A stretch of 64,000 nt of DNA from Streptomyces sp. NRRL S-455 (GTDB taxonomy: Bacteria; Actinomycetota; Actinomycetes; Streptomycetales; Streptomycetaceae), in assembly GCF_000717875.1 (NCBI RefSeq), contig NZ_JOCT01000024.1, positions 119,838 to 183,837 of the forward strand. Reading direction: 5' to 3'. The position numbers were made by a program, and so were the translations under genes. This document shows positions 52,542 to 61,705 of this stretch, in pieces. Position 1 is the first letter of the stretch. Every line of letters starts with the position of its first letter. Under the pieces are notes generated by a model that was given only the letters and a program-made list of their open reading frames with translations, was not told where the DNA came from and made no database searches.

Positions 52542-53477
52542 ATGGCCCAAGCCGCAGCCGTGGCGAAACCGCCCGCGCCACCCCGGCGGCGCCGTGCCTC
52601 CGCCACACCGCGCAAGCTTCCCTACCTGCTGATCGCACCGGCCGCCCTGCTCATGCTGGGCTTCATCGCCTACCCGGTCATCAGCGTCTTCTACTACAGC
52701 CTGCAGAACTACAACCCCACCAAGCCGTGGCGGAACGGATTCGCGGGCTTCGACAACTTCGTCCACGCCTTCACCGAGGACCCGGTCTTCTGGGACACGC
52801 TGGTCTTCAGCGCCAAGTGGGTCTTCGTGGAGGTCGGGCTCCAGCTGCTGTTCGGTCTCGCGCTGGCCCTCATCGTCAACCAGACCTTCGTGGGCCGGGG
52901 CCTGGGGCGCGCCCTGGTCTTCTCCCCGTGGGCCGTCTCCGGTGTGCTGACCTCCGCGATCTGGGTGCTGCTCTACAACTCCCAGACGGGCATCACCCGT
53001 TACCTCGCGGACATGGGCATCGGCTCCTACGGCACCAGCTGGCTGTCGGACACCTCCACGGTGTTCCCGGCGGCGGTGGTGGCAGACCTGTGGCGCGGCG
53101 TGCCGTTCTTCGCGATCCTCATCCTCGCCGACCTCCAGTCCGTCTCGAAGGACCTCTACGAGGCCGCCGAGGTCGACGGGGCCAGCCGGCTGAAGCAGTT
53201 CTGGCACATCACGCTGCCGCACCTGAAGGACGCCATCATCCTGTCCACGCTGCTGCGCGCGGTGTGGGAGTTCAACAACGTCGACCTGCTCTACACCCTG
53301 ACCGGCGGCGGACCCGCGGGCGAGACGACCACGCTGCCGCTGTACATCGCCAACACATCCGTCGACGCCCACAACTTCGGCTACGCGTCGGCCCTGACCA
53401 CGGTGGCGTTCGTGATCCTGCTCTTCTGCTCGATGGTCTACCTGCGGCTGAGCAAGTTCGGAGGCGAGAGCAAGTGA
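52542..53477 (+). CDS. Sugar ABC transporter permease (MalF type), pectin locus
   Basis: 311 residues with six membrane helices and EAA loop EAAEVDGASRLKQFWHITLPHLKDA. An Ala-rich basic N-terminus (PPAPPRRRRASATPRKLPYLLIAPAALLML) precedes the first helix. First gene of a transporter pair; no binding protein precedes it, in contrast to the other two importers of this window. ATG 52542 has GGAGAACAGTC. Probably imports oligogalacturonate or arabino/galacto-oligosaccharides. Confidence 0.9.
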   Translation: MAQAAAVAKPPAPPRRRRASATPRKLPYLLIAPAALLMLGFIAYPVISVFYYSLQNYNPTKPWRNGFAGFDNFVHAFTEDPVFWDTLVFSAKWVFVEVGLQLLFGLALALIVNQTFVGRGLGRALVFSPWAVSGVLTSAIWVLLYNSQTGITRYLADMGIGSYGTSWLSDTSTVFPAAVVADLWRGVPFFAILILADLQSVSKDLYEAAEVDGASRLKQFWHITLPHLKDAIILSTLLRAVWEFNNVDLLYTLTGGGPAGETTTLPLYIANTSVDAHNFGYASALTTVAFVILLFCSMVYLRLSKFGGESK

Positions 53478-54370
53478 GCGTCAAGGAAGCCACCAAGGCG
53501 GCGCCCGCCCCCGTGCGCGCCACCCCTGAGCCGACCCGGCCCGTGAAGAAGAACCGTGCCTGGGACGAGGCCCCCCGCTGGCAGATCTACCTGCCCCTGG
53601 GCATCTACCTCCTCTTCACCCTCATCCCCTTCTACTGGATCCTGCTCTTCTCGCTGCGCCCGCCCGGCTCGACCTCGCTCGTGCCCTGGCCGGTCACCTT
53701 CGAGCACTTCGAGAAGGTGTGGACGGAACGCAGCTTCGGCACCTACTTCGCCAACAGCGTCCTCGTCGGCGTCGCCACCCTGCTCATGACGACCCTCGTC
53801 GCGCTGGCCGGCGGCTACGCCCTCGCCCGGTTCGACTTCAAGATCAAGCGGGCGTTCATGCTGGCCCTGCTGTGCTCCCAGTTCGTGCCGGGCGCGCTGC
53901 TCCTGGTGCCGCTGTTCGAGATCTTCGCCGAACTGCAGATGATCAACTCGCTGGGCAGCGTCATCCTCGCCGAGACGGTCTTCCAGCTGCCGCTGTCGAT
54001 GATCCTGATCAGCAACTTCATCAAGAACGTGCCGTACTCCCTGGAGGAGGCGGCCTGGGTGGACGGCTGCAACCGCATGACGGCCTTCCGGATCGTGGTG
54101 CTGCCGCTGCTGCGGCCCGGCCTGATCGCCGTCGGCTCGTTCGCCTTCGTCCACTCCTGGAACCACTTCCTGTTCGCCCTGATGTTCCTGAACAACCAGG
54201 ACAAGCAGACGATCCCCGTCGGCCTCAACTCCCTGATGAGCGCGGACAGCGTCGACCTGGGCGCGCTCGCAGCCGGCGGCATCATCGCGGCCGTGCCGGT
54301 CGTGATCGTCTTCGCCTTCATCCAGAAGTGGCTGATCACCGGGTTCAGCGCGGGGGCGGTGAAGGGATGA
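53474..54370 (+). CDS. Sugar ABC transporter permease (MalG type), pectin locus
   Basis: 298 residues. Six helices; EAA loop EEAAWVDGCNRMTAFRIVVLPLLRPG; terminal ITGFSAGAVKG. GTG 53474 overlaps the previous stop (GTGA). The likely partner SBP is encoded 6 kb downstream (60300). ATPase not present in the window. Confidence 0.92.
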   Translation: MSVKEATKAAPAPVRATPEPTRPVKKNRAWDEAPRWQIYLPLGIYLLFTLIPFYWILLFSLRPPGSTSLVPWPVTFEHFEKVWTERSFGTYFANSVLVGVATLLMTTLVALAGGYALARFDFKIKRAFMLALLCSQFVPGALLLVPLFEIFAELQMINSLGSVILAETVFQLPLSMILISNFIKNVPYSLEEAAWVDGCNRMTAFRIVVLPLLRPGLIAVGSFAFVHSWNHFLFALMFLNNQDKQTIPVGLNSLMSADSVDLGALAAGGIIAAVPVVIVFAFIQKWLITGFSAGAVKG

Positions 54371-54485
54371 GCGCCGAGCAACGCGCCGTTTCCGCAGGCC
54401 GGTCGGGGCTGGTCTGCGGACGGACCGACAGCGCCGCGGCGGCCGGCCGGACGGTGGCCCGCGGCGCGGGAGCGGGGAGGACCCC

Positions 54486-55772
54486 GTGACCGGTCGCATG
54501 ATCGACTCCATGAGCGAACCCCTGAGCACCCCCCTGCCCGTCGTCCTCGCCGGCGCCCGCGGACACGGCCGCTGGCACGTCGAGAACATCCGCCGCCTGC
54601 AGAACCAGGGCATCGTACGGCTGGTCGGCGTCTGCGAGCTGACGCCGCTGACCGAGGAGGAGCTCGGCGACCTCGGCACGCCCGAGCAGTCCGCCGACTT
54701 CGGGGCCCTGCTGGACTCCACCGGCGCCCGGATCGCCGTGATCTGCACCCCGATCCCGACCCACACCGACCTCGCCCTCACGGCGGCCCAACGGGGCGTG
54801 CACATCCTCCTGGAGAAGCCGCCCGCCCCCTCGTACGCCGAGTTCCGCCGGATGGCCGACGGGGTCGCCGCGGCCGGGGTCGTCTGCCAGATCGGCTTCC
54901 AGTCGCTGGGCTCGCACGCCCTGCCCGCCATCCGCGAGCTGGTCGACCAGGGCGCGATCGGCCGGCTGCTCGGGCTCGGCGGGGCCGGTGCCTGGGTGCG
55001 GGACGAGGACTACTTCAAGCGGGCGCCCTGGGCGGGCAAGCGGCGGCTGAACGGTGTCGACGTGATCGACGGGGCGCTGACCAACCCGCTCGCCCACGCC
55101 GTCGCCACCGCCCTCGCGCTGGGCGGCAGCACCCGTGCCGAGGACGTCACCGGCATCGAGACCGAGTTGCTGCGCGCCAACGCCATCGAGTCCGACGACA
55201 CCTCCTGCGTCCGCGTCGCCACCGCGCAGGGCCACCCGGTCACCGTCGCCGCGACCCTGTGCGCCGAGCAGGCGGACGATCCGTACGTGCTGGTGCACGG
55301 CAGCAGCGGCCGGATCACCTTCTGGTACAAGCAGGACCGCGTGCTGCTCCAGCGCGCGGGCCACGGCCCGGAGGAGTCCGACCACGGCCGCACCGACCTG
55401 CTGGAGAACCTCGTCGCGCACCTCACCACCGGCGCCGACCTGCTGGTCCCGCCGGACGAGACGGGAGCCTTCATGAAGGTCGTGGAGGCCATCCGCACCG
55501 CTCCCGACCCGGCGCCGCTGCCGGACAACGCCTGGCACCGGATCCCCGGCGAGAACCGCCGGGTCGTCCCCGGCATCGACGGGCTCGTCGCGGCCGCCGC
55601 CGACACCCTCTCCCTCTACTCCGAGCTCGGCGCCCCCTGGGAAGGGCACTCCTGGCGGACCTCCGCGGCGTCGCGACGCCCGGCATGCCCTCCCCCAAGC
55701 TCTCGGCTTCGCTCGAGCAGGGGGGACCCCCATGCCGCACGGCGCGAAGGGCCAGGTGGCTCCGCCACATGA
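54486..55772 (+). CDS. Gfo/Idh/MocA-family oxidoreductase with repeat-encoded C-terminus
   Basis: 428 residues. N-terminal Rossmann fold PVVLAGARGHGRWHVENIRR and the hallmark EKPPAPSYAEFRRMADG with the conserved EKP lysine; then the alpha/beta C-terminal domain. Oxidises or reduces a sugar or inositol-type substrate with NAD(P). The normal fold seems to end near LYSELGAPWEGHSW; the last about 34 residues, from about base 55670, include a dispersed repeat (55690-55732) translated as PPSSRLRSSRGDP. GTG 54486 after GGGAGGACCCC; ATG 54510 is an alternative. Near PmoA and GH43 genes. Confidence 0.82.
   Translation: MTGRMIDSMSEPLSTPLPVVLAGARGHGRWHVENIRRLQNQGIVRLVGVCELTPLTEEELGDLGTPEQSADFGALLDSTGARIAVICTPIPTHTDLALTAAQRGVHILLEKPPAPSYAEFRRMADGVAAAGVVCQIGFQSLGSHALPAIRELVDQGAIGRLLGLGGAGAWVRDEDYFKRAPWAGKRRLNGVDVIDGALTNPLAHAVATALALGGSTRAEDVTGIETELLRANAIESDDTSCVRVATAQGHPVTVAATLCAEQADDPYVLVHGSSGRITFWYKQDRVLLQRAGHGPEESDHGRTDLLENLVAHLTTGADLLVPPDETGAFMKVVEAIRTAPDPAPLPDNAWHRIPGENRRVVPGIDGLVAAAADTLSLYSELGAPWEGHSWRTSAASRRPACPPPSSRLRSSRGDPHAARREGPGGSAT
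55690..55732 (+). repeat. Dispersed CTCGAGC repeat at the 3' end of the Gfo/Idh gene
   Basis: CTCCCCCAAGCTCTCGGCTTCGCTCGAGC-type element (split: CTCCCCCAAGCTCTCGGC, TTCGCTCGAGC, AGGGGGGACCCCCAT). 43 bases, same orientation as the sufD copy. It runs through the last codons of the oxidoreductase and precedes the PmoA-like gene by 150 bp. Confidence 0.85.
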
Positions 55773-55881
55773 CCCTCCACGCCGCACGCCGATCGCACGC
55801 ACCGAACGCCGCTCCTTCTCCCGCGGAGATCCACCAGAAGCGCCCTGCCCCGGAGCACCCGTCCAAAGAGGTGAGCAACCG

Positions 55882-56727
55882 ATGACCAGCAACGACACCA
55901 CGGTGCTGCGCGTCGCGGGCCGGCCGGTCGGCCGGTACGTCACCCGGCCCGAGCTGCCCACCCGGCTCTCCCCGCGGCCCTTCCTGCACCCCGTCACCAC
56001 CCTGGCCGGTACGGCGGTCACCGAGCTGAGCCCCGCCGACCACGCACACCACCTCGGCGTCGGTGTCGCCGTTCCCGACGTCGAGGGGTTCAACTTCTGG
56101 GGCGGGCGCACCTACGTCCGCGACCAGGGCCCGACCGAGCTGGACAACCACGGCTCCCAGCGGCACGTCACGTTCCAGCTGCGCGACCCGGACGGCTTCG
56201 TGGAGGAGCTGCGCTGGGTGGCGGCGCGCGGTGAGCTGCTGCGCGAGCGCCGCACGGTCGCGGCCACCGAACTCACCGACCAGGCCTGGGCGCTGGACCT
56301 CACCTTCTCCCTCACCAACGTCACCAAGGATCCGCTGTCGATCGGCAGCCCCGCGACCAACGGCCGCCCGGGCGCGGCCTACGGCGGCTTCTTCTGGCGG
56401 GCCCGCAAGGAGGCGGCGGCCCCGGACGTCTTCACCCCCGGCACCGAGGGGGAGGCCGAGGCGCACGGCAGCCGCGCCGACTGGCTCGCCCTGGCCGGCT
56501 CCACCTGGACGCTGGTCTTCGCCGGGGCCACCGAACAGACCCGCCGGGACCCGTGGTTCGTACGCACCCAGGAGTACCCGGGCGTCGGCTCCTCCCTGGC
56601 GTACGACGAGCGGCTGCCGCTCCCGCCGGGCGAGACCGTCGTCCGCCGGGTCGTCACCGTGGTCGCCGACGGCCGCCTCGGCCGGGACGCCGCGGCGGCC
56701 CTCGTCCGCAAGGCGGTGAGCCTGTGA
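55882..56727 (+). CDS. PmoA-family (DUF6807) protein
   Basis: 281 residues. Core motifs LSPRPFLHPVTTLAGTAVTELSPADHAHHLGVGVAVPDVEGFNFWGGRTY and QRHVTFQLRDPDGF are those of the DUF6807/'methane oxygenase PmoA' family; HPV...PADHAHH contains the conserved His cluster. In spite of the name, members in Streptomyces sit in carbohydrate loci and probably act on sugar derivatives. ATG 55882 has AGAGGTGAGCAACC. It overlaps the GH43 gene by GTGA. Confidence 0.85.
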   Translation: MTSNDTTVLRVAGRPVGRYVTRPELPTRLSPRPFLHPVTTLAGTAVTELSPADHAHHLGVGVAVPDVEGFNFWGGRTYVRDQGPTELDNHGSQRHVTFQLRDPDGFVEELRWVAARGELLRERRTVAATELTDQAWALDLTFSLTNVTKDPLSIGSPATNGRPGAAYGGFFWRARKEAAAPDVFTPGTEGEAEAHGSRADWLALAGSTWTLVFAGATEQTRRDPWFVRTQEYPGVGSSLAYDERLPLPPGETVVRRVVTVVADGRLGRDAAAALVRKAVSL

Positions 56728-58232
56728 CGACCCCGACCTACCGCAATCCCGTCCTCGACGCCGACTGGTCCGACCCGGACGTCGTCCGGGTCGGTGACGA
56801 CTTCTACCTCACCGCCTCCAGCTTCGGCCGCGCCCCCGGCCTGCCGTTACTGCACTCCCGAGACCTGGTGAACTGGACTCTGGTCGGCCACGCCCTGCAA
56901 CGCCTCGAACCGGCCGAGGAGTTCGAGACGCCCCGGCACGACTGCGGTGTCTGGGCCCCGTCCCTCAGGTATCACGACGAGCGCTTCTGGATCTTCTGGG
57001 GCGACCCCGACCAGGGCATCTTCCAGATCAACGCCCCGCAGATCAGAGGCCCCTGGACCCGCCCGCACCTGGTGAAGGCCGGCCAGGGCCTGATCGACCC
57101 CTGCCCCCTGTGGGACGACGAGACCGGCGAGGCCTATCTGGTGCACGCCTGGGCCAAGTCCCGCTCGGGGATCAAGAACCGCCTCACCGGCCACCGTATG
57201 CGCCCCGACGGCACCGAACTCCTCGACGAGGGCAAGGTGATCGTCGACGCCGACCGCATACCCGGCTGGTTCACCCTCGAAGGCCCCAAGCTCTACCGGC
57301 ACGACGGCTGGTTCTGGATCCTCGCCCCCGCCGGTGGGGTGGAGACGGGCTGGCAGGGCGCCTTCCGCTCGCGCGGCTTCTTCGGGCCGTACGAGGAGCG
57401 GATCGTCCTGGAGCAGAAGGACACCGACGTCAACGGCCCCCACCAGGGCGGCTGGGTGCGCACCCGGTCCGGGGAGGACTGGTTCCTGCACTTCCAGCAG
57501 CGCGGCCCCTACGGCCGGGTCGTGCACCTCCAGCCGATGCGCTGGGGCCCGGACGGCTGGCCGGTCCTCGGGAACGACGGGGCCCCGGTCGCCGAACACC
57601 GCCTCCCCGATCTGCCGCCGCAGCCGCCCGCCGCACCCGCCACCGACGACGACTTCCCCGGCGGGCGGTACGGCCGCCAGTGGCAGTGGACGGCCAACCC
57701 CGGCGACGGCTGGGCCACCCAGCACTCCGGAGACGGGCTGCGGCTGACCTGCGTCCGCTCGGCCGACGCCCACGACCTGCGCAGACTGCCGCACGTGCTC
57801 ACCCAGCGGCTGCCCGGCAAGCCCTGCACCGCCGAGGTGGAGCTGCGCCTCGACAGCGAGGAACCCGGAGCCCGGGCCGGGCTCGCGGTCCTCGGGGACG
57901 CGTTCGGCTGGATCGGCCTCCAGCGGGGCGCGGACGGGACCGCGCACCTCGTGCACCGGTTCGCCGAGACGGTCGCGGACGCCGAACGCGACGCCGCCCA
58001 CCCGCGGCTCGCGCCCGAGGGCCGGGCCCGGTTGCGGATCGAGATCGGGGCGGGCGCACGCTGCCGCTTCTCGGCCGACACGGGCGACGGCTTCCGGCCG
58101 TCGGGCCCCGTCTTCGCCGCCACCCCGTGGCGCTGGGTCGGCGCCCTGCTCGGCCTCTTCGCCCTCGCGCCCATCGGTCGGGGACACGCGGGCGCGGCGA
58201 CCTTCACGCTGTTCAGAGTCACCTCCGATTGA
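56724..58232 (+). CDS. Glycoside hydrolase family 43 enzyme with one TTA codon
   Basis: 502 residues, cytoplasmic (no signal). Five-bladed propeller: base DWSDPDVV (D17), DPCPLWDDETGEAYLVHAW (second Asp), general acid EGPKLYRHDGWFWILAPAGGV, then a C-terminal beta-sandwich (about 330-502), as in GH43 subfamily 12-like beta-xylosidase/arabinofuranosidases. It hydrolyses imported arabino- or xylo-oligosaccharides. Codon 42 is TTA (56847-56849), the only leucine TTA I found in any gene of the window, so translation may depend on bldA tRNA. GTG start overlaps the PmoA stop. Confidence 0.9.
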   Translation: MTTPTYRNPVLDADWSDPDVVRVGDDFYLTASSFGRAPGLPLLHSRDLVNWTLVGHALQRLEPAEEFETPRHDCGVWAPSLRYHDERFWIFWGDPDQGIFQINAPQIRGPWTRPHLVKAGQGLIDPCPLWDDETGEAYLVHAWAKSRSGIKNRLTGHRMRPDGTELLDEGKVIVDADRIPGWFTLEGPKLYRHDGWFWILAPAGGVETGWQGAFRSRGFFGPYEERIVLEQKDTDVNGPHQGGWVRTRSGEDWFLHFQQRGPYGRVVHLQPMRWGPDGWPVLGNDGAPVAEHRLPDLPPQPPAAPATDDDFPGGRYGRQWQWTANPGDGWATQHSGDGLRLTCVRSADAHDLRRLPHVLTQRLPGKPCTAEVELRLDSEEPGARAGLAVLGDAFGWIGLQRGADGTAHLVHRFAETVADAERDAAHPRLAPEGRARLRIEIGAGARCRFSADTGDGFRPSGPVFAATPWRWVGALLGLFALAPIGRGHAGAATFTLFRVTSD

Positions 58233-58261
58233 GCCACCCCGCACGCCTGTTGGGAGCCGCA

Positions 58262-60250
58262 ATGACGCACTTCCGTAGCAAGCGCTTGTCGAGACCGGGC
58301 CACGGCAGAGTCGTGGCCACCGTGCTCGGCCTCGTCACCGCGCTGGGCCTCGGGGCCATCGGGGACGCCCAGGCGTCCCCGCCGGCGAAGGCCGGGCCCG
58401 CCACGGACCGCTGGACCGACCGGCCCCACGGCTTCGCCTCCCTCGCCGGCGGCACCGCCGGCGGGGCCGGCGGCAAGGTCGTCACCGTCACCGACCAGGC
58501 CGCGCTGGCGAAGTACGCCGCGGCCGAGGAGCCCTACGTCATCCGCGTCAAGGGCTCCCTCGACATGGACCCCTTCGGCACGGAGATACCCGTCGCCTCC
58601 GACAAGACCATCATCGGCGTGAGCGACACCGCCGAGATCGTGCACGGCGGCTTCACCCTCGACCCCGGCACCCACAACGTGATCATCCGCAACCTGACCA
58701 TCCGCGACACGGCCATCGAGGGCAACTGGGACTGCAAGGACACCGACTACGACGGCATCCGCCTCGACACCGCGCACCACGTGTGGATCGACCACATACG
58801 GTTCTCGCGGATCTGCGACGGCCAGCTCGACATCCGCAAGGACAGCGAGTACGTCACCGTCTCCTACAACCAGTTCACGGACAACAACAAGACGTTCGGC
58901 ATCGGCTGGACCCCCAACGTCAGGACCCAGATCACCGTCGACCACAACTGGTTCCGGGGCACCAAACAGCGCAACCCCTCCGCCGACAACTGCGCCTACG
59001 CGCACCTCTACAACAACTACCTGTCCTCGCAGCTCTCCGACGGCGACCCCGTGTGGACGTACGGGAACTGGTCGCGCGGCAGGACCAGGATGGTCATCGA
59101 GAACAGCTACTACGACGGCGTCCAGCACCCCTACCAGGCCGACGCCACCGCCGAGCTGGTGCAGCGCGGCTCGATCCTGAGGAACACCACCGGACGGCAC
59201 GACGCCTGGGGCACCGCGTTCGACCCGCGCGCGTTCTACGCCTACCGGCTGGACCCGGCCGCGGCCGTGCCCGCACTGGTGAAGCGGTTCTCCGGACCGC
59301 AGAAGCGCATCGGCGGCCCGGTCGTGCTGAAGGTCCCGGGCGACTACCCGACCGTGCAGTCCGCCGTCGACGCCGTGCCCGACGGCAACGACGGCACCGT
59401 GGAGATCGCCGTCGCGCCGGGCACGTACCGCGAGAAGGTGTACATCCCCGCGGGCAAGCCGGGCATCCTGCTGCGGGGGACCGGACGCGACCGCTCCGAC
59501 ACCGTCGTCGTCTTCGACACGCCCGCCGAGTACGGGGGTTCGACCGGAAGCGCCACCGTACGCATCGCCGCGAACGACGTCACCGCACGCAACCTCACCT
59601 TCAGCAACGACTTCGACGAGGCCGCGCACGAGCTGAAGGGCGAGCAGGCGCTGGCGATGAAGACGACCGGCGACCGGATCGTCTTCGAGGACACCGCGTT
59701 CCTGGGCAACCAGGACACGCTGATGACGGACAGCCCCAAGCTGACCACCGTCAGCCGGGTCTACATCCGAGACTCCTACATCGAGGGCGACGTCGACTTC
59801 GTCTACGGCCGGGCCACGACGGTGGTCGAGCGGTCGGTGATCCGGGCGCTGAGCCGGGGCTCGGACACGAACAACGGCTACATCACGGCGGCCTCGACCT
59901 GGAAGGGCAACCCGTACGGGTTCCTGATCACCCGGTCGAAGATCGTCAGTGACGCCCCTGCCGGGAGCTTCCACCTGGGCCGGCCCTGGCACCCGGGCGG
60001 TGAGCCGGACGCGATCGCGCAGGTGCTGATCCGGGACACCGAGCTGCCGGCCGCGATCAAGGCCTCGCCGTGGACCGACATGAGCGGGTTCTCGTGGCGG
60101 GACGCCCGCTTCACCGAGTACCGCAACCACGGCCCGGGCGCGACGGTCACCGCTGATCGTCCGCAGCTGAGCGACGAGGCGGCGCGGTCCCACACCGTCA
60201 CCGCCTACCTCAAGGGCACCGACGACTGGGCGCCCCACGCCCGCCACTGA
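58262..60250 (+). CDS. Secreted pectate lyase (PL1) - pectin methylesterase (CE8) fusion
   Basis: 662 residues. Signal peptide ending GDAQAS. The PL1 domain covers about 45-345 (VWIDHIRFSRICDGQLDIRKDSEYVTVSYNQFTDNN, TKQRNPSADNCAYAHLYNNYLS with the R-x-P-x-x core; the second Arg of classic RxPxxR is Asp here). The CE8 domain covers about 355-655, with GTYREKVYIPAG, GEQALAMKTTGDRIVFEDTAFLGNQDTLM, DVDFVYGRATTVVE (Asp near 511) and LGRPW (about 572). One protein demethylates pectin and cleaves the resulting polygalacturonate. ATG 58262; the preceding GGGAGCCGCA is the ribosome-binding site. Confidence 0.93.
   Translation: MTHFRSKRLSRPGHGRVVATVLGLVTALGLGAIGDAQASPPAKAGPATDRWTDRPHGFASLAGGTAGGAGGKVVTVTDQAALAKYAAAEEPYVIRVKGSLDMDPFGTEIPVASDKTIIGVSDTAEIVHGGFTLDPGTHNVIIRNLTIRDTAIEGNWDCKDTDYDGIRLDTAHHVWIDHIRFSRICDGQLDIRKDSEYVTVSYNQFTDNNKTFGIGWTPNVRTQITVDHNWFRGTKQRNPSADNCAYAHLYNNYLSSQLSDGDPVWTYGNWSRGRTRMVIENSYYDGVQHPYQADATAELVQRGSILRNTTGRHDAWGTAFDPRAFYAYRLDPAAAVPALVKRFSGPQKRIGGPVVLKVPGDYPTVQSAVDAVPDGNDGTVEIAVAPGTYREKVYIPAGKPGILLRGTGRDRSDTVVVFDTPAEYGGSTGSATVRIAANDVTARNLTFSNDFDEAAHELKGEQALAMKTTGDRIVFEDTAFLGNQDTLMTDSPKLTTVSRVYIRDSYIEGDVDFVYGRATTVVERSVIRALSRGSDTNNGYITAASTWKGNPYGFLITRSKIVSDAPAGSFHLGRPWHPGGEPDAIAQVLIRDTELPAAIKASPWTDMSGFSWRDARFTEYRNHGPGATVTADRPQLSDEAARSHTVTAYLKGTDDWAPHARH
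58279..58288. promoter_or_regulatory. Palindrome with LacI-type core inside the PL1-CE8 gene
   Basis: CAAGCGCTTG, perfect, begins 17 bases after the first base of the start codon. It shares AAGCGCTT with the site at 52465. An operator at this place could block elongation or initiation. Confidence 0.45.
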
Positions 60251-60299
60251 CCCCCCACACCTCCGAGTTCCGCTGGATCCAGAAGAAGAGAGCCGACCA

Positions 60300-61649
60300 A
60301 TGAAGATCAGCAATCGCAGAAGCAGGCGCGCCGCCACGGCCGTCGCCCTGGGGGCCGTGCTCGCCCTGACCGCCACCGCCTGCGGTGACGACGGCAGCGG
60401 GGCGGGCGGCGACAAGGGCGCCGAGGGAAGCGGCAAGGGCAAGATCGTCTTCTGGGACAACAACGGCGGTGTCCGCACCGAGATCTGGAAGGAGATCATC
60501 GCCGACTTCGAGAAGGCCAACCCGGACATCAAGGTCGAGTACGTCGGGATCGCCGCGACCGAGTACCAGTCGAAGGTCGACACCGCCCTGCAGGGCGGCG
60601 GTCTGCCGGACGTCGGCGGTGTGGGCGCGGCGATGCTCGCCGGGTTCGCCGCGCAGGGCGCCCTGGAGCCGCTGGACGAGCGGCTCGCCAAGTCCTCGCT
60701 CGACGGCAAGCTCAACAAGGACATGGTGGAGTCGCTGAAGGCGGCCGGCGGGGGCGACGACAAGCTGTACTCGATCCCGACCTCCGCGAACAACGGTGTG
60801 CTGTACTACCGCACCGATCTGTTCAAGAAGGCGGGGCTCCAGGAGCCGACGACCTGGGACCGGTTCTTCGAGGCCGCGGACAAGCTCACTAACAAGGGCA
60901 GGAACGAGTTCGGGTACACCATTCGTGGTGGCGCGGGATCCATCGCGCAGGCGCTGGACGCCATGTACGGGCAGTCCGGGATCACCTCGTTCTGGGACTC
61001 CAGCGGTGACAAGACCACGGTGAACGACCCCAAGAACGTGGCGGCGCTGGAGAAGTACGTCGGCCTGTACAAGAAGGTCACGCCGGCCGCCGACCTCAAC
61101 AACGACTTCACGAAGATGGTCGCGCAGTGGGACTCCGGCACGATCGGGATGCTGAACCACAATCTCGGGTCGTACCAGGACCATGTGAAGGCGCTCGGGG
61201 TCGACAAGTTCCGGGGCATTCCGCAGCCGATGGGTCCTGGCGGCGAGCGGGTTCAGGTCTCCAACCCGGTGGACGGTCTGGGTCTGTTCAAGAGCGGCAA
61301 GAACAAGGAGGCCGCCTGGAAGTTCATCGAGTTCGCCACGTCCAAGGCGGAGAACTCGAAGTTCAACGAGAACGCGGGCCAGGTGCCGTCGAACACGGAC
61401 GCGGCGAAGGACGCGTGGATCTCGAAGGCCGAGCCCACGAAGCTGGCCGCCGACGCGTTGTCGGACGGGTCGACGACGATTGTGCAGTTGCCGTACTACC
61501 TGCCGGACTGGAACACGATTTCCAAGGCCGACAATGAGCCGAACTTCCAGAAGGTGCTGCTCGGGAAGATGAGTGCGAAGGAATTCCTGGACACGTTGGC
61601 TGAGCAGTTGAACACCGCGCAGGAGGAGTGGAACCAGCAGAACGGGTGA
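60300..61649 (+). CDS. Sugar ABC transporter substrate-binding lipoprotein, pectin locus
   Basis: 449 residues. Signal and lipobox ALTATAC with C28 after RRSRRAATAVALGAVLAL. Family-1 binding protein: KIVFWDNNGGVRTEIWKEIIADFEKANPDIKVEYVGIAATEYQSKVDTALQGG, then GGAGSIAQALDAMYGQSGITSFWD and PVDGLGLFKSGKNKEAAWKFIEFATS. Stands alone between the PL1-CE8 and esterase genes, so it is probably the receptor for the permeases at 52542-54370. ATG 60300 follows AAGAAGAGAGCCGACC. Confidence 0.9.
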   Translation: MKISNRRSRRAATAVALGAVLALTATACGDDGSGAGGDKGAEGSGKGKIVFWDNNGGVRTEIWKEIIADFEKANPDIKVEYVGIAATEYQSKVDTALQGGGLPDVGGVGAAMLAGFAAQGALEPLDERLAKSSLDGKLNKDMVESLKAAGGGDDKLYSIPTSANNGVLYYRTDLFKKAGLQEPTTWDRFFEAADKLTNKGRNEFGYTIRGGAGSIAQALDAMYGQSGITSFWDSSGDKTTVNDPKNVAALEKYVGLYKKVTPAADLNNDFTKMVAQWDSGTIGMLNHNLGSYQDHVKALGVDKFRGIPQPMGPGGERVQVSNPVDGLGLFKSGKNKEAAWKFIEFATSKAENSKFNENAGQVPSNTDAAKDAWISKAEPTKLAADALSDGSTTIVQLPYYLPDWNTISKADNEPNFQKVLLGKMSAKEFLDTLAEQLNTAQEEWNQQNG

Positions 61650-61705
61650 TTCCTGCCGGGTTTCGCCGTGGGACGGCCTGTGGTGTGCAGGTGCGGGCCG
61701 TCCCC

